DNA of 64,000 nucleotides from an uncultured Vibrio sp. GTDB lineage: Bacteria; Pseudomonadota; Gammaproteobacteria; Enterobacterales; Vibrionaceae. The notes beneath the pieces are model-generated. The model saw only the letters and a list, made by a program, of their open reading frames with translations, did not search any database and was not told the origin of the DNA. Shown here piece after piece: positions 28,314 through 38,704 of this stretch; position 1 is the stretch's first letter; each line of letters opens with the position of its first letter. A program made the position numbers and the translations under genes. The stretch spans positions 682,001 to 746,000 of the forward strand of contig NZ_OY776223.1 of the NCBI RefSeq assembly GCF_963675395.1. The letters run 5' to 3'.

Positions 28314-29477
28314 CTACAAAATAACGTGGGGAATATAACGCGCCATATCCTGAGTGACTAAGTTGCTATCTTCACGAATCGAAATGCCCGCTGCCCGGTC
28401 ATTGACTAGCCAACTGCCGATTAACGTATGGCTTTGGCCAAACTTCGGTAAAGGATGGTATTGCTGAACAATGTTTTTGCTCGACTCATAAGGCCCCGGC
28501 GTTTTTACCACGCGCTGACCATTTTTCACTATCTCGATATTCGCGCCTTCACGAGAAAACAGCGGCTTAATCACATAGTCTTTTAAGCTTGCAGCTTTCG
28601 GATCGTCAGAAAAATAGGCGGGCAGTAAATTGGGGTGATTAGGGAAGCGTTGCCAAAGTAATGGTAATAGTGCTTTATTCGAAAGGATCGACTTCCACAT
28701 TGGTTCTAACCAGTTGATGTTTACGCTTGAGAGATAAGTGCTGTATTCGTCCTCAAACATAAATTCCCAAGGATAGAGTTTGAACATCCAACGAATCGCT
28801 CGGTTATCTGCATCAACAAAGCCTCCCTCTTCCGTTACACCAATATCTTCCACGTAAACAAACGCCGTCGATAAGCCAGCCTCACGAGCGCAATCTTCCA
28901 AGTATTGCACAGTGCCTTTGTCTTCTTCGGTATATTTGCAGCAGCTAAAATGCAGAGTTTGTCCCGGCTGAAGTTTAGCAATCTCCGCAAAACGCTCAAT
29001 AAGAAAGTCTTGCAGTATGTTGAATTGATCCGCGCTTTGGTGAATATGCCCTTTATTGACCACATCTTCTAGCCACACCCATTGCCAGAATCCGGTTTCG
29101 AACAGGGATGTCGGCGTATCTGCATTGTTCTCGAGCAGCTTAGCTGGCCCAGAACCGTTGTAGGCGAAATCCATTCGTGAATAGAGAGAAGGTTCTTTTC
29201 GTTGCCATGAGGAGGCGACCTGCGACCACATGGCTTCAGGAATCGCACACTGAGTCAGCAATTGCTCACTACGTATAACTTGGTCAACAATTTCGAGGCA
29301 CATCTGATGCAGCTCCTCTGTTGGCGCTTCAAGATCCTGCTCTATCTGCTCAAGAGTAAATTGGTAGTATGCCGTCTCGTCCCAGTATGGCTGGTCGTAC
29401 ATCGAATGGAAACCAAAACCAAACTGGCGTGCTAGTTCACGCCAGTTTTCTCTTTCTTGTATTTCTCGTCGAAACAT
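28314..29477 (-). CDS. ygiC: Glutathionylspermidine synthase-like ATP-grasp protein (YgiC/YjfC)
   Basis: 387 residues of the glutathionylspermidine synthase C-terminal (ATP-grasp) type without the amidase half found in E. coli Gss, i.e. YgiC/YjfC-like. Family stretches are MDFAYNGSGPAKLLENNADTP near the N-terminal third and IKPLFSREGANI in the ATP-binding part. YgiC homologues lack shown glutathionylspermidine activity, so a peptide or polyamine ligase of unknown substrate is safest. The gene starts 8 bp after the ygiB stop, last in the channel-DUF350-YgiB-YgiC operon. Confidence 0.85.
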   Translation of the reverse strand: MFRREIQERENWRELARQFGFGFHSMYDQPYWDETAYYQFTLEQIEQDLEAPTEELHQMCLEIVDQVIRSEQLLTQCAIPEAMWSQVASSWQRKEPSLYSRMDFAYNGSGPAKLLENNADTPTSLFETGFWQWVWLEDVVNKGHIHQSADQFNILQDFLIERFAEIAKLQPGQTLHFSCCKYTEEDKGTVQYLEDCAREAGLSTAFVYVEDIGVTEEGGFVDADNRAIRWMFKLYPWEFMFEDEYSTYLSSVNINWLEPMWKSILSNKALLPLLWQRFPNHPNLLPAYFSDDPKAASLKDYVIKPLFSREGANIEIVKNGQRVVKTPGPYESSKNIVQQYHPLPKFGQSHTLIGSWLVNDRAAGISIREDSNLVTQDMARYIPHVIL

Positions 29478-29485
29478 AATGCCTG

Positions 29486-30055
29486 CTAACCGCCACGACT
29501 ACCGGAAACCGCTTTGCCAAAACCGCCGCGGGACATAGCTCGCCCAATTGTACCACCGCCACTTTTGTTCAATCGGCTGCTCGCGACTTGTGTCGGTTGG
29601 TTGCGATACGAGCCATAGAACTGCCCTGCTCCGTTGTAGTATTTCGACTTATAACGATACATTGGCTCGGAATAGTAGCTCTTGTTGTACCCGCTCAGGT
29701 TGCTAAGAGCACGACTGAAAAAGAAACCACTGACAAAGGGAACATAGGAGTGATAGCGTGAACTGTAATAGCAGTCATCCTGGTAGAAGTCATTTTCACA
29801 CTCATGCTCTGTGGTATAGCGTGGTGCGTTTTGCTCTGCTCTTGCCATCGCTTCCTGATAGGCAATCTCACATTGCTCGCTGAATCCAGGTTCCGATGAT
29901 TTGCACTCATTGGCATCAAGATAGATAGCACCTTCGGTCGTTGACTCCTGAGTGGCAAGGTAAAAGATACCGCCAAAGGCCGCAAACGGGATAAGTCGGC
30001 TGACTTTAAAGCGCTTATCCATGGATGAACGTTTAACGTTAGAGCTGCGTTTCAT
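29486..30055 (-). CDS. ygiB: DUF1190 (YgiB-like) protein
   Basis: 189 residues from the ATG at 30055, chosen over an upstream in-frame TTG because AGGAGG precedes it. It has an N-terminal membrane or signal helix (LIPFAAFGGIFYLA), a Cys- and Tyr-rich middle (ANECKSSEPGFSEQCE, CENDFYQDDCYY) and a Gly/Ser-rich tail (GGGTIGRAMSRGGFG). This matches DUF1190/YgiB, a membrane-anchored protein nearly always next to YgiC. Function is unknown; it may be the substrate or partner of the ligase. Confidence 0.85.
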   Translation of the reverse strand: MKRSSNVKRSSMDKRFKVSRLIPFAAFGGIFYLATQESTTEGAIYLDANECKSSEPGFSEQCEIAYQEAMARAEQNAPRYTTEHECENDFYQDDCYYSSRYHSYVPFVSGFFFSRALSNLSGYNKSYYSEPMYRYKSKYYNGAGQFYGSYRNQPTQVASSRLNKSGGGTIGRAMSRGGFGKAVSGSRGG

Positions 30056-30063
30056 CGTTCCTC

Positions 30064-30480
30064 CTAATAGGTCATACAAGCGGCATTCAGTACGCCGACC
30101 GATACCGATACTGCGGCAAGCACGATACCTGCTGGCAGTTCATTGTTCTCAATCCGTTCTGATACTTTTGGCATCAGAATAAAGCGAACAATTCCAAATG
30201 CAATAAGCTGCGCGAGCAACGCAACAATACCCCACACCATAAAATCAATAATGCCGACTGAATTTTTTGCCGCTCCTGCTATCGCTAGGCAGTATCCAAG
30301 AAAAGCGCCACTTAACGCCACCGCTGCCGCCGTATTTTGCTCTTCTTTGATCAGCTGCCATTCATCGTATGGCGTTAGCTTGATATAGACGAATTTGAAC
30401 GCTAAAACGAACACAATCGACACTGAAAAGTAGAGTAAGAAATACGGAAAGCCCGCTAACAGGTCTGCGATGATGTTCAT
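30064..30480 (-). CDS. DUF350 (YjfL-like) inner-membrane protein
   Basis: 138 residues from the ATG at 30480 (AAGGAC upstream; the longer frame lacks support). It has four hydrophobic helices with a conserved-looking AVALSGAFLGYCLAIAGA segment, typical of DUF350 proteins. DUF350, YgiB and YgiC repeatedly occur together. The ATG overlaps the stop of the K+ channel gene by one base (TAATG), so all four genes are coupled. Confidence 0.85.
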   Translation of the reverse strand: MNIIADLLAGFPYFLLYFSVSIVFVLAFKFVYIKLTPYDEWQLIKEEQNTAAAVALSGAFLGYCLAIAGAAKNSVGIIDFMVWGIVALLAQLIAFGIVRFILMPKVSERIENNELPAGIVLAAVSVSVGVLNAACMTY

Positions 30481-31523
30481 TATTTGTCCTTTATCATTTC
30501 GTTCCATGCAAAATTTTCAATACGTTCATCTGCGATGTAAAAAAGTTTGCTGTTTGGTGGTACTTCAGAATCTAACTCCGGATTTAACTCGATACCGTCT
30601 CCCAGATCGATAGCAATAAGCGTGGCATGGTGATGCTGCTTAATAAATCCAAAGATGTTCTCAATCTTAGTGGTTGGTTGATTCTCAGGATAAACCACGG
30701 AGTATTGGGTCATGCCGCGGGTTGAAGCAAGTAACTCCTGATGCAGAGCACTGGAGCCAGGATCCACCGCAGCCTTGGCTAACATTTCGGCACCGACAGC
30801 GGGAATACACTCGGCTTTCGGACAATGTTGGCTCAATAAGCGGCCCAGAGCTTCGTCTTTAAAATAGGCGAGCAAGTGTGCGTCAGGATTGACGGAGGCA
30901 CAATAGAGTGCCGCAGAAAGAGTAATATCATCCGACAGATTATCAACAATGATACAGCTCGCCTCAGCGATGTTGGCGTTTTTCATCTCCTGTGAGTCGG
31001 TGTAACTGGTTACTTTGATAAAATGAATCTCACCCGGTAGCGGGTTTTCAATGTCCGACCGACTACACAGAACAACTGGACGCTTGCCTGCTTCTTCATG
31101 CTGTAACATACGGATCAGATGCATGGTTCTCGAACCATTCCACCCTAACAAAACGATATGGTTTTCCACTCTTACTCTCCGTTTCCCGATAATACCCGCT
31201 CGCCAATATTCCACAGCCGCACCTGCCACACGTCCCAAAAGCGCAGCAAACAGGCTTAACCCTCCCGGAATAACAAACAAGACCACAACCCACTTCCCTA
31301 AGTCCGTTACCGGAGAATGATCACCATAACCGACCGTACTCGCCGTCACCATCAGGTAATAGATAAAGCTAGAAAAGTTCTCCGTGAGTTCTGCCTCACC
31401 TGCCAGAACCAATAGCCCCCATGAAAGCGCGATATACAACAGGCTAATAAAAAGAAGATTGCGGGTGCTTAGCTTAAAAACGTGCAAACTTAACCACTTT
31501 TTAACGACCAGCCACACTGCCAT
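30480..31523 (-). CDS. Potassium channel with TrkA-N-like domain
   Basis: 347 residues. Two membrane helices enclose a pore loop with the K+ selectivity filter TVGYGD at 63-68. A cytoplasmic Rossmann-like RCK/TrkA-N region follows (IVLLGWNGSRTMHLIRML) with a C-terminal part (to 347). The protein should be a ligand-gated K+ channel of the MthK/Kch plan. As first gene of the operon it may set the signal for the DUF350-YgiB-YgiC products. Membrane topology and filter are seen; the ligand is not known. Confidence 0.88.
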   Translation of the reverse strand: MAVWLVVKKWLSLHVFKLSTRNLLFISLLYIALSWGLLVLAGEAELTENFSSFIYYLMVTASTVGYGDHSPVTDLGKWVVVLFVIPGGLSLFAALLGRVAGAAVEYWRAGIIGKRRVRVENHIVLLGWNGSRTMHLIRMLQHEEAGKRPVVLCSRSDIENPLPGEIHFIKVTSYTDSQEMKNANIAEASCIIVDNLSDDITLSAALYCASVNPDAHLLAYFKDEALGRLLSQHCPKAECIPAVGAEMLAKAAVDPGSSALHQELLASTRGMTQYSVVYPENQPTTKIENIFGFIKQHHHATLIAIDLGDGIELNPELDSEVPPNSKLFYIADERIENFAWNEMIKDK

Positions 31524-31582
31524 AAGTATTCAGCCCCTAAATACGTTACTTTATTCAATAGTAACCGATTGATTGTAAGACA

Positions 31583-31613
31583 CAAAAAAACCAGCCATAT
31601 TCAGCTGGTTTTT
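31583..31613 (-). terminator. Terminator of nadA
   Basis: AAAACCAGC and GCTGGTTTT form a hairpin; on the minus strand a run of seven or more T follows. It lies about 30 bp after the nadA stop. Confidence 0.85.
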
Positions 31614-31641
31614 GAGATTCATCTTAAGGTAATGTGTAAGC

Positions 31642-32703
31642 TTACGCGTTACCTTTGACTTGCATGTTGAGCTGTTCTGCGAAATCTAACATGCGGTTCA
31701 GTGGGATAAGAGACTTAACGCGAAGTTCTTCATCCACAAAGATTTCATGCTCTGCACCACCTTCACGAAGCGCTTGTTCAATTGCTTTTAGGCCATTCAT
31801 CGCCATCCAAGGGCAATGAGCACAGCTGCGACATGTTGCGCCCGCGCCCGCTGTTGGGGCTTCGATCAGCTCTTTTTCAGGAACAAGCTGCTGCATCTTA
31901 AAGAAGATGCCTTTGTCTGTCGCCACAATCATTTGCTTATTCGGGAGCTCTTTTGCTGCTTTGATAAGCTGACTTGTTGAACCAACAGCATCTGCCAGTT
32001 CTACCACGCTTGCTGGTGATTCTGGGTGAACCAGAATCGCAGCATCAGGATAAACGCTCTTCATTTTGCGCAGTGCGTCAGCAGAGAATTCATCATGAAC
32101 CACACATTCGCCTTGCCACAGCAACATGTCTGCGCCAGTTTTGTTCGCAATGTATGAACCCAAGTGACGGTCAGGCCCCCAGATGATTGGTTTATCTTCT
32201 GCATCCAAATGTTCAACAATTTCAAGCGCAATACTTGATGTTACCACCCAGTCAGCGCGTGCTTTAACCGCTGCAGAAGTATTGGCATAAACAACAACTG
32301 TGTGGTCAGGGTGAGCATCACAGAACTCACTAAACTTATCCGCAGGACATCCGAGATCAAGCGAACACTCTGCTTCCAACGTTGGCATCAGAATGCGCTT
32401 TTCCGGAGTTAGGATCTTCGCTGACTCTCCCATAAAGCGAACACCACCGATGATCAGTGTGCTTGCCGGATGACGGTTACCAAACTTCGCCATTTCTAGC
32501 GAGTCACCAACAAAGCCGCCGGTCTCTTCAGCCAAAGCCTGAATTTCTGGATCGGTATAGTAGTGTGCGATAAGGACAGCATCTTTTTCTTTCAGCAGCT
32601 TTTTAATGCGCTCAATGTAAGACGCTTTCTCTTCATCGCTCAACGGAACGGGTTTTGGAGGGAATGGGTAAACAGTGTCGATTTTATCTAGTATATGGCT
32701 CAT
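31642..32703 (-). CDS. nadA: Quinolinate synthase A
   Basis: 353 residues from the ATG at 32703 ([15 protein letters not shown]); a longer start adds six unsupported residues. NadA condenses iminoaspartate with dihydroxyacetone phosphate to quinolinate in NAD synthesis and needs a 4Fe-4S cluster. Cluster cysteines are visible in CSLDLGCP and CRSCAHCP, and the substrate segment [10 protein letters not shown] is present. It lies downstream of the tol-pal-cpoB unit but is separated from it by a terminator, so it is likely its own unit. Confidence 0.95.
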   Translation of the reverse strand: MSHILDKIDTVYPFPPKPVPLSDEEKASYIERIKKLLKEKDAVLIAHYYTDPEIQALAEETGGFVGDSLEMAKFGNRHPASTLIIGGVRFMGESAKILTPEKRILMPTLEAECSLDLGCPADKFSEFCDAHPDHTVVVYANTSAAVKARADWVVTSSIALEIVEHLDAEDKPIIWGPDRHLGSYIANKTGADMLLWQGECVVHDEFSADALRKMKSVYPDAAILVHPESPASVVELADAVGSTSQLIKAAKELPNKQMIVATDKGIFFKMQQLVPEKELIEAPTAGAGATCRSCAHCPWMAMNGLKAIEQALREGGAEHEIFVDEELRVKSLIPLNRMLDFAEQLNMQVKGNA

Positions 32704-32853
32704 TGCTCTTGCTCTACGCAACTTCCTTTAATCCGAGTATTGTAACCTCGTTAATTTTTAAAAACCAACCCATAGAGAGGATTTCTGGAGGTCTAGCCGT
32801 ATATCTTTGTCCCAATTAACACTTCTATTGTTTTATCTATCCATCAGCAGAGC

Positions 32854-32886
32854 TAATAAAAGAAAAAGGAGCCAGAAGCTCCTTTT
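32854..32886 (-). terminator. Terminator of the tol-pal-cpoB operon
   Basis: AAAAGGAGC (32864-32872) and GCTCCTTTT (32878-32886) with loop CAGAA; on the minus strand an interrupted T tract follows. It lies just beyond the cpoB stop. Confidence 0.85.
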
Positions 32887-32907
32887 AGAAATAATCAAAG
32901 ACGGTGG

Positions 32908-33657
32908 TTACAGCTTAGCGCCTGCAATTTTCGCTGAGGCACTATTTGGGTACTCATCGACCACTTGCTGATAGAACTTCTTCGCCTGCTCAGCATTGTT
33001 GTTACGCTCAGCGATATCGCCAAGTTTAACCAATGCATCCGCTCGCTTGTTAGAATCTTTATAAGAAACCACCGCTACAAAGCTTTTCGCGGCTTCTTTA
33101 TCCTGCTTCTTCGCGTAATACAATTGGCCTAACCAATAATGTGAGTTCGCTGTGTAAGTAGAGTCAGGATAGTCCTTCTGGAATTGCTGGAATGCAGCAA
33201 TTGCGCCAGCGTAATCACGCTTTTTAAGGATAAGATCCACAGCGTCTTGGTAAGCCGTTTGCTCATCAGCATTCGGTGTGTACTGGCCACCTGTTTCTGC
33301 TGGCTGCGCCTCTTGAGGAACGGGCGCTGACTTCATCTCACCACGCATACGATCAAGCTCAACGAACAGCTCTCGCTGCCTTTGAAGCATTTGCTTCATT
33401 TCGTGGTTGTTTCGTTCCAACTGACCTCTTAGATCACTGATCTCTCGTGACATTTGATCAATTTGTTCTTGCATTTGGAACTGAAGACGGCTGCGACTTT
33501 GCAGTAGACGTTCTAATCGCTGTACATCCGTTTCGGATGAACGACTGGAAGATGTGCTGTTGAGATCAGATACTGGAGCTGGTGCAGCGAACGCAAAGCT
33601 CGCTGCACTTGCCAGTAACGTAAGCGCAACAGCGCGCTTAGTGTTACTGAACAACAT
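32908..33657 (-). CDS. cpoB: Cell division coordinator CpoB (YbgF)
   Basis: 249 residues. A signal peptide ends around SFAFA, followed by a coiled coil (about 40-100, rich in Gln, Arg and Glu) that trimerises the protein, then tetratricopeptide repeats from about 130 (AIAAFQQFQKDYPDSTY, NSHYWLGQLYYAKK). In E. coli CpoB binds TolA and links outer-membrane constriction to PBP1B peptidoglycan synthesis at the septum. It is the last gene of the tol-pal operon. SD GAGGA is 7 nt from the ATG. Confidence 0.93.
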   Translation of the reverse strand: MLFSNTKRAVALTLLASAASFAFAAPAPVSDLNSTSSSRSSETDVQRLERLLQSRSRLQFQMQEQIDQMSREISDLRGQLERNNHEMKQMLQRQRELFVELDRMRGEMKSAPVPQEAQPAETGGQYTPNADEQTAYQDAVDLILKKRDYAGAIAAFQQFQKDYPDSTYTANSHYWLGQLYYAKKQDKEAAKSFVAVVSYKDSNKRADALVKLGDIAERNNNAEQAKKFYQQVVDEYPNSASAKIAGAKL

Positions 33658-33672
33658 GAGGAATTCCTCGAA

Positions 33673-34197
33673 TTAGTATACTAGAACCGCACGACGGTTT
33701 TTCGCGTACACTTCATCTGATTGGCCCAGAAGAAGTGGCTTCTCTTCACCGTAGCTAACGATTGAGATTTGGTCTGCCTGAACACCTAGCGCTTGTAGGT
33801 AGTTAGCAACCGCTTGTGCACGACGCTCACCAAGCGCGATGTTGTACTCTGGAGTACCACGCTCATCAGCGTGACCTTCGATAGTTACGCGTAGTGATGG
33901 GTTTTTGCTTAGGTAAGACGCGTGAGCTGCTAGCATCTCTTCGTAATCACCAGCAATTGTTGAATTATCAAATGCGAAGTAGATAGTTTGAGTTTCGCGT
34001 AGCGCTTGCTCTTTTAGCTCTTGCTCAGTTAATTGACCCGCTTGATCCATAGGCGATACGACTGTTGTTTCAACAGCGCCGCTTTGGTTAGTTGCATCAC
34101 CAGTGCTTGAAGCTGCGTCGTCACTTGAGCTACACGCTGTCATAGCCATAACTGGAAGCGCGATCATTAGCCCTTTTAGAACCTTGTTAAGTTGCAT
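33673..34197 (-). CDS. pal: Peptidoglycan-associated lipoprotein Pal
   Basis: 174 residues. The lipobox MTACSS gives the acylated cysteine near residue 22. A Ser/Thr/Asp linker precedes an OmpA-like peptidoglycan-binding domain ([34 protein letters not shown]). Pal ties the outer membrane to peptidoglycan and is moved by TolB and the TolQRA motor to the division site. SD AAGGAAAA precedes the ATG. Confidence 0.97.
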   Translation of the reverse strand: MQLNKVLKGLMIALPVMAMTACSSSDDAASSTGDATNQSGAVETTVVSPMDQAGQLTEQELKEQALRETQTIYFAFDNSTIAGDYEEMLAAHASYLSKNPSLRVTIEGHADERGTPEYNIALGERRAQAVANYLQALGVQADQISIVSYGEEKPLLLGQSDEVYAKNRRAVLVY

Positions 34198-34227
34198 CTT
34201 ATTTTCCTTTATTAATCTATCTTATTA

Positions 34228-35580
34228 TTACAAAAACGGTGACCACGCAGGTGCTCTTACACGTCCATTTGTCGCAGGTAATCTCGCTTTAAATCGACCA
34301 TCAATAGAAACCATCGAAAGCACGTTTTTCTTATTGTACATGGAGCTATATACGACCATGCCACCGTTCGGAGCAATACTTGGAGACTCATCAAGTAAGG
34401 TCTTGGTAAGAACTTGAAGAGCTCCCGTTTCTAAATCTTGTTTTGCCAAGTTAAAGCCTGAATCACTGCGATTCACCATTACCAGGAATCGGCCGTCTGG
34501 CGTTATTTGACCGCTCAGATTCTGACTACCTTGCCAAGTTAAACGATTAGTATCACCGCTGCCCAAATCTACTTGATAAATTTGAGGTTTTCCACCCCTA
34601 TCCGATGTGAAAACCAATGATTTTCCATCTGGGTGCCAGAACGGTTCTGTATTATTTGATCTGCCACGCGTAATTTGTGTCAGTTGGCGAGACTTCAGAT
34701 CAAACGTGTATACCTGTAAAGAACCTGTCTTCGACAGAACAAGTGCAAGTTTGCTGCCGTCCGGGGAAAATTTAGGTGCACCGTTATGACGTGGGTAAGA
34801 AGTAATCTTTTCACGTTCGCCAGTGTAAATGTTCATGATGTAAATTTCAGACTGACCGTTTTGGAAGCTCACATAAGCAAGCTTTTGGCCATCTGGAGAC
34901 CAAGACGGTGACATCAGAGGCTGTTTAGAACGAAGGACTAAGCGCTCGTTATAACCGTCGTAGTCAGAAACACGCAGTTGATATGGGAAACGTTCTGTGT
35001 CACTCACTACCACATAAGCGATTCGGGTCATGAAGGCACCACGGTCACCCGTCAGTTGCTCATAAACCAAATCGGAGATACGGTGTGCATATTCACGCAT
35101 ACGAGACGCTTCTACGGTCGCAACTTTGTTGAACAACACATGGTCTTTCGATAGCACCAATTCGCCATCACTGCCTAGCGCTTTACCCTGACCACCAGTT
35201 AACTGACCACGAACTATATCAACAAGCTGGTAGTTAACCACGTAATTACCCTGCTCATTTTGAGTTATAGAGCCTGTCAGTAAGGCATCAACGCCAAGGT
35301 TGGTCCATGAATCAAAATTAACCTCAGATTCATTAAAAGGCGTCTGTGGCATTTTGTTGGTCGGTACCGGGCTGAATTTTCCGCTGCGCTGCAAGTCAGA
35401 AGCAATCACCGCAGAAATGTCCGTTGGAAGTGGCGCAGCACCTTCCCATTTAAATGGAACCACAGCAATTGGTCGTGCTGAATCAATACCATCGGTAATA
35501 ACCAACTCTAGTGCAGCATTCGCTACATTTGTCATACTGCTCAGCAGTACAAACATTCCTAGTAAAAGGCGTCTAATCAC
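34228..35580 (-). CDS. tolB: Tol-Pal system protein TolB
   Basis: About 450 residues from the GTG at 35580, which has AAAGGA 8 nt upstream and begins a good signal peptide ([16 protein letters not shown]). The longer TTG start at 35607 would overlap tolA. An N-terminal domain is followed by a six-bladed beta propeller with repeated SPDG or HPDG motifs ([33 protein letters not shown]). TolB is periplasmic, binds Pal and, through its N-terminus, TolA. Confidence 0.95.
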   Translation of the reverse strand: MIRRLLLGMFVLLSSMTNVANAALELVITDGIDSARPIAVVPFKWEGAAPLPTDISAVIASDLQRSGKFSPVPTNKMPQTPFNESEVNFDSWTNLGVDALLTGSITQNEQGNYVVNYQLVDIVRGQLTGGQGKALGSDGELVLSKDHVLFNKVATVEASRMREYAHRISDLVYEQLTGDRGAFMTRIAYVVVSDTERFPYQLRVSDYDGYNERLVLRSKQPLMSPSWSPDGQKLAYVSFQNGQSEIYIMNIYTGEREKITSYPRHNGAPKFSPDGSKLALVLSKTGSLQVYTFDLKSRQLTQITRGRSNNTEPFWHPDGKSLVFTSDRGGKPQIYQVDLGSGDTNRLTWQGSQNLSGQITPDGRFLVMVNRSDSGFNLAKQDLETGALQVLTKTLLDESPSIAPNGGMVVYSSMYNKKNVLSMVSIDGRFKARLPATNGRVRAPAWSPFL

Positions 35581-35593
35581 GTCTCTGTTCCTT

Positions 35594-36661
35594 TTAGTCC
35601 AAAGCAACCGTTAAGTTGATGTCTTTCAGTTTTTCATTGACCGCAGCTTCTGACGATTTAGGGAACGTCCCAACTTGTGCAATCGCTCTTTTGGCTGCCG
35701 CACAAACTCGCGTATCGCCACCCAGTACGGTAACACCTGCAACCATCATATCTGATCCGGTAGGAATCAGTTTGATGTTTACCTTACACTCCTTTCCCAG
35801 CAAATAGTCATCCTTAATCAACTTTTGCTGAATACTCTGTTTGTATATCGTTGACATACGCGCGATTTCACTGTCGACAAATTGGTTACGAGCAGCACTG
35901 TTTTGGCTTGCTTCATCTTCTAAACCAGAAAAAATGTCGTCCAATGCCGCTTCTTGTTGTTTACGTTCACGCTCAGCTTTCTCAGCAGCTTCTCGAGCTT
36001 TACGTTCGCGCTCGGCCGCCTCTTTGGCCGCTTTTTCTTTTGCGATACGGTCTTGCTCCGCCATTTGCGCTGCTTCACGCTCACGACGGGCTTTTTCTTC
36101 GGCTTCTTTCGCTGCTTTCTCGCGCGCCACACGTTCTTGCTCCGCTTTGGCAATCGCCGCTTCTTTCGCTAAACGTTCCTGCTCTGCTTTACGTACCGCC
36201 TCTTCTTTGGCTTTACGTTCTTGTTCAAGCTTAGCAGCTCGCTGTTGCTCTTTGCGAACACGTTCCTCTTCGGCTTTGCGCTGCTGCTCTTTTTTCTTGC
36301 GCTCAGCTTCCGCTTCACGGGCGGCTTGAGCATCTTTGGCTTGCTGTTCTTTCAGCTTACGAATTTGCTCTTCTTCAGCTTTACGATTTTTTTCCAGCTG
36401 CTCAGCTTCCCGTCTTAATTTATCAAGACGTTCTTGCTCCTTCTTAGCGGCTTTTTCGCGTTGCTGACGAATGTCATTCGCCTGCTGCTGAACAAGCTTA
36501 GGATCAATAACAACAGCCTGAACCATCTGTCCCGTCGGTTCAGGTTTTGACGTAGTTAGATCAGTACCCCAAAGCAATGCGACGACTAACAGGGCATGCA
36601 AGCCCACCGATATCATTACCGGCTTGGAGTACTCTTTCGTCTGGTTCTTTTTTTCTTTCAT
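35594..36661 (-). CDS. tolA: Tol-Pal system protein TolA
   Basis: 355 residues. One N-terminal membrane helix ([15 protein letters not shown]) is followed by a very long Ala/Lys/Glu/Arg helical domain (about 60-240, repeats such as AKEAAEKA) and a compact C-terminal domain (to 355) with [14 protein letters not shown] and [12 protein letters not shown]. TolA spans the periplasm, driven by TolQR, to reach TolB and CpoB. The low-complexity middle creates long spurious frames on the other strand. Confidence 0.95.
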   Translation of the reverse strand: MKEKKNQTKEYSKPVMISVGLHALLVVALLWGTDLTTSKPEPTGQMVQAVVIDPKLVQQQANDIRQQREKAAKKEQERLDKLRREAEQLEKNRKAEEEQIRKLKEQQAKDAQAAREAEAERKKKEQQRKAEEERVRKEQQRAAKLEQERKAKEEAVRKAEQERLAKEAAIAKAEQERVAREKAAKEAEEKARREREAAQMAEQDRIAKEKAAKEAAERERKAREAAEKAERERKQQEAALDDIFSGLEDEASQNSAARNQFVDSEIARMSTIYKQSIQQKLIKDDYLLGKECKVNIKLIPTGSDMMVAGVTVLGGDTRVCAAAKRAIAQVGTFPKSSEAAVNEKLKDINLTVALD

Positions 36662-36674
36662 GAATAGTTGACGT

Positions 36675-37118
36675 TTATTCCTTGATATCGGTCAGAAGCC
36701 CTACTTTAGGGATGCCAGCACGACTCAATTCATCAAGTAAAAGGACGACGTCCGCATAAGGTGTCGCTGCATCACCGCCTACCGCAACAGGCGAATCAGG
36801 CTTAAGTGATCGCTCAGCTTTAACACGGACAATCACATCTTGCAGTGATAAGCCACGTTGAACTTCTTCATCATTGACACTCAGACCTAAGTTACCATCG
36901 CGATCAATTTCGATAATGATGAAACTGCTATCAGTATCTCCAGCTAGCTCCTGCGTGGGAGTCGCGTTTGAGGTCTTTGGTAGCTCAACATCAACACCTT
37001 GGGTCACGAATGGAGCGGTTGCCATAAAAATGATCAACAGTACTAGCATCACATCGATATAAGGTACAACGTTGATCTCCGCCGTCATTTTACGCTTTTT
37101 AGGTTGGTAACCCGCCAT
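36675..37118 (-). CDS. tolR: Tol-Pal system protein TolR
   Basis: 147 residues with one membrane helix whose VVPYIDVMLVLLIIF carries the conserved proton-path aspartate. The periplasmic part has the ExbD/TolR fold. TolR couples proton flow with TolQ to movement of TolA. SD AAGGA is 7 nt upstream; tolQ ends 3 bp before. Confidence 0.96.
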   Translation of the reverse strand: MAGYQPKKRKMTAEINVVPYIDVMLVLLIIFMATAPFVTQGVDVELPKTSNATPTQELAGDTDSSFIIIEIDRDGNLGLSVNDEEVQRGLSLQDVIVRVKAERSLKPDSPVAVGGDAATPYADVVLLLDELSRAGIPKVGLLTDIKE

Positions 37119-37121
37119 GCT

Positions 37122-37820
37122 TTATTCCTTATCCGCGCTGTCTCGGCCAGCCATCGCCTGGCGATGAAGGATGCTGTGGAATTCTTCTGAGAAAGTCGCG
37201 TAAGTGTGCTCAAGCTTACTTACTTTGTTGCTTAGTCGGTTGTAGGCCATAACCGCAGGGATTGCAGCAAACAGACCCATTGCCGTCGCGATCAACGCTT
37301 CTGCGATACCTGGTGCAACCATCGAAAGGGTTGCCTGTTTTACTTCACCCAGTGCGATAAACGCGTGCATGATGCCCCATACCGTACCAAACAGGCCGAT
37401 ATACGGGCTGATTGAACCGACAGTCGCTAGGAAAGGTAAGCTGGTTTCAAGCTCATCAACTTCACGAGCAACGGCAACGCGCATTGCACGCCCGGTTCCT
37501 TCCATTATGTAAGCGGGTGAGTTCGCGTTGCTCTTACGCAAACGCGCAAATTCTGTAAAGCCGGCGTAGAAGATCTCTTCTGTGCCGATGATCTCGTCTT
37601 TACGAGCTTTCACTTTTTGGTAAAGCTGAGATAGATCCGTGCCTGACCAGAATTTATCTTCAAATGATTCTGCATCTTTTGATGCGTGGGAAAGCACTTT
37701 GCTGCGCTTAATGATCATCGCCCATGACGCAATCGACATACCAAGTAGTGTCAGCATCACAAGTTTTACCAACAGACTTGCCTGAAGAAAAAGATCTAAA
37801 ATGGAAATATCAGCAGTCAC
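37122..37820 (-). CDS. tolQ: Tol-Pal system protein TolQ
   Basis: 232 residues, MotA/TolQ/ExbB family: an N-terminal helix ([21 protein letters not shown]), a cytoplasmic loop, and two helices ([39 protein letters not shown]) that build the proton channel with TolR. Starts with GTG with SD GGAG about 10 nt upstream, and overlaps the ybgC stop by 11 nt. Confidence 0.96.
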   Translation of the reverse strand: MTADISILDLFLQASLLVKLVMLTLLGMSIASWAMIIKRSKVLSHASKDAESFEDKFWSGTDLSQLYQKVKARKDEIIGTEEIFYAGFTEFARLRKSNANSPAYIMEGTGRAMRVAVAREVDELETSLPFLATVGSISPYIGLFGTVWGIMHAFIALGEVKQATLSMVAPGIAEALIATAMGLFAAIPAVMAYNRLSNKVSKLEHTYATFSEEFHSILHRQAMAGRDSADKE

Positions 37821-38229
37821 TATTTGTTAGCTCCGAATTAATAAACGCTGGGATAGCTATTGGTTTCATTTTCTTATTATCGATACATGCTACCTTAACA
37901 AAGGTACTGCACAATATGCGACCTTGATCATTGACCAACTCTTGACAGAATTGTAAAGACGCACGTTTTATTTCTGACACTCGGGTCACGACTGTCAGGT
38001 GTTCGTCCAGTTTTGCCCCTTGTTTGAAATCGATATCCATGTGTCGGACAACGAAACCGATGTTTTGTTCCAGTAACACTTGTTGAGATATACCTTTCGC
38101 ACGCAACATTTCAGTACGGGCACGCTCAAAGAATTTAAGATAATTTGAATGATAAACAACGCCACCCGCGTCTGTGTCTTCATAGTACACGGTGATCGGC
38201 CAGCGGAATGAGTGAGATGTGCCTTGCAA
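37810..38229 (-). CDS. ybgC: Acyl-CoA thioesterase YbgC
   Basis: 139 residues of the hot-dog fold. [16 protein letters not shown] carries the catalytic Asp, and [10 protein letters not shown] is typical. YbgC hydrolyses acyl-CoA thioesters and is linked to phospholipid metabolism and the Tol-Pal operon it leads. The start appears to be TTG at 38229: no in-frame ATG lies nearby upstream and the SD is poor, which may limit expression. First gene of ybgC-tolQRAB-pal-cpoB. Confidence 0.93.
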   Translation of the reverse strand: MQGTSHSFRWPITVYYEDTDAGGVVYHSNYLKFFERARTEMLRAKGISQQVLLEQNIGFVVRHMDIDFKQGAKLDEHLTVVTRVSEIKRASLQFCQELVNDQGRILCSTFVKVACIDNKKMKPIAIPAFINSELTNSDC

Positions 38230-38321
38230 GAGAGTACCAATAGAGTCAATTCTTTAAAGTAGTTACTATAACTTAAGCAATATGAATTGGTACCAAGTGA
38301 GCGGAATATTTTTGATTTTTG

Positions 38322-38356
38322 TAGAAAAAATAAAAGCCAGACAAGATGCCTGGCTT
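38322..38356 (-). terminator. Terminator of the cydABX-ybgE operon
   Basis: AAGCCAG and CTGGCTT (38334-38340, 38350-38356) form a hairpin, and a T-rich tract (38322-38335) follows on the minus strand. It separates ybgE from ybgC. Confidence 0.8.
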
Positions 38357-38401
38357 CCAATCGATGATGAAACAACCGACTTTATTTCAGCTTATTTCAA
38401 G

Positions 38402-38704
38402 CTACGTGAAATAAAGTACAGTTAAGTACAATAAGATAGTCAGTGAGAAGTATGGGCTGAATAACACCTGCCAATACCAACTTCTCGGCTTGAAACCGAC
38501 GCCAAACACCATGCTTGAACATACTGCCCAAATCAGTGCTGGAGCGATGAGGGCGTTAAATCCACCAATCGCCTGGCTGTACTCTTCTGGCTCCCACATG
38601 ACCAATCCAACATGCATAAAGCCGAGGATGAGAGATAAGACCCTCAGCAGAGTCTTATCGGTTGGTTCATGTAACTTCGCTACCTTATCAGCGAGATCAC
38701 TCAC
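38402..38704 (-). CDS. ybgE: Cyd operon protein YbgE
   Basis: 100 residues with three hydrophobic helices, encoded after cydX in the cytochrome bd operon as in E. coli. It is a small inner-membrane protein of unknown function tied to CydABX. The start is GTG, overlapping the cydX stop by 8 nt. Confidence 0.88.
   Translation of the reverse strand: MSDLADKVAKLHEPTDKTLLRVLSLILGFMHVGLVMWEPEEYSQAIGGFNALIAPALIWAVCSSMVFGVGFKPRSWYWQVLFSPYFSLTILLYLTVLYFT

Noticed and set aside
35841..36329. Long Ser/Ala-rich frames antisense to tolA
   Set aside because: They mirror the low-complexity coiled-coil of TolA; no start signal.
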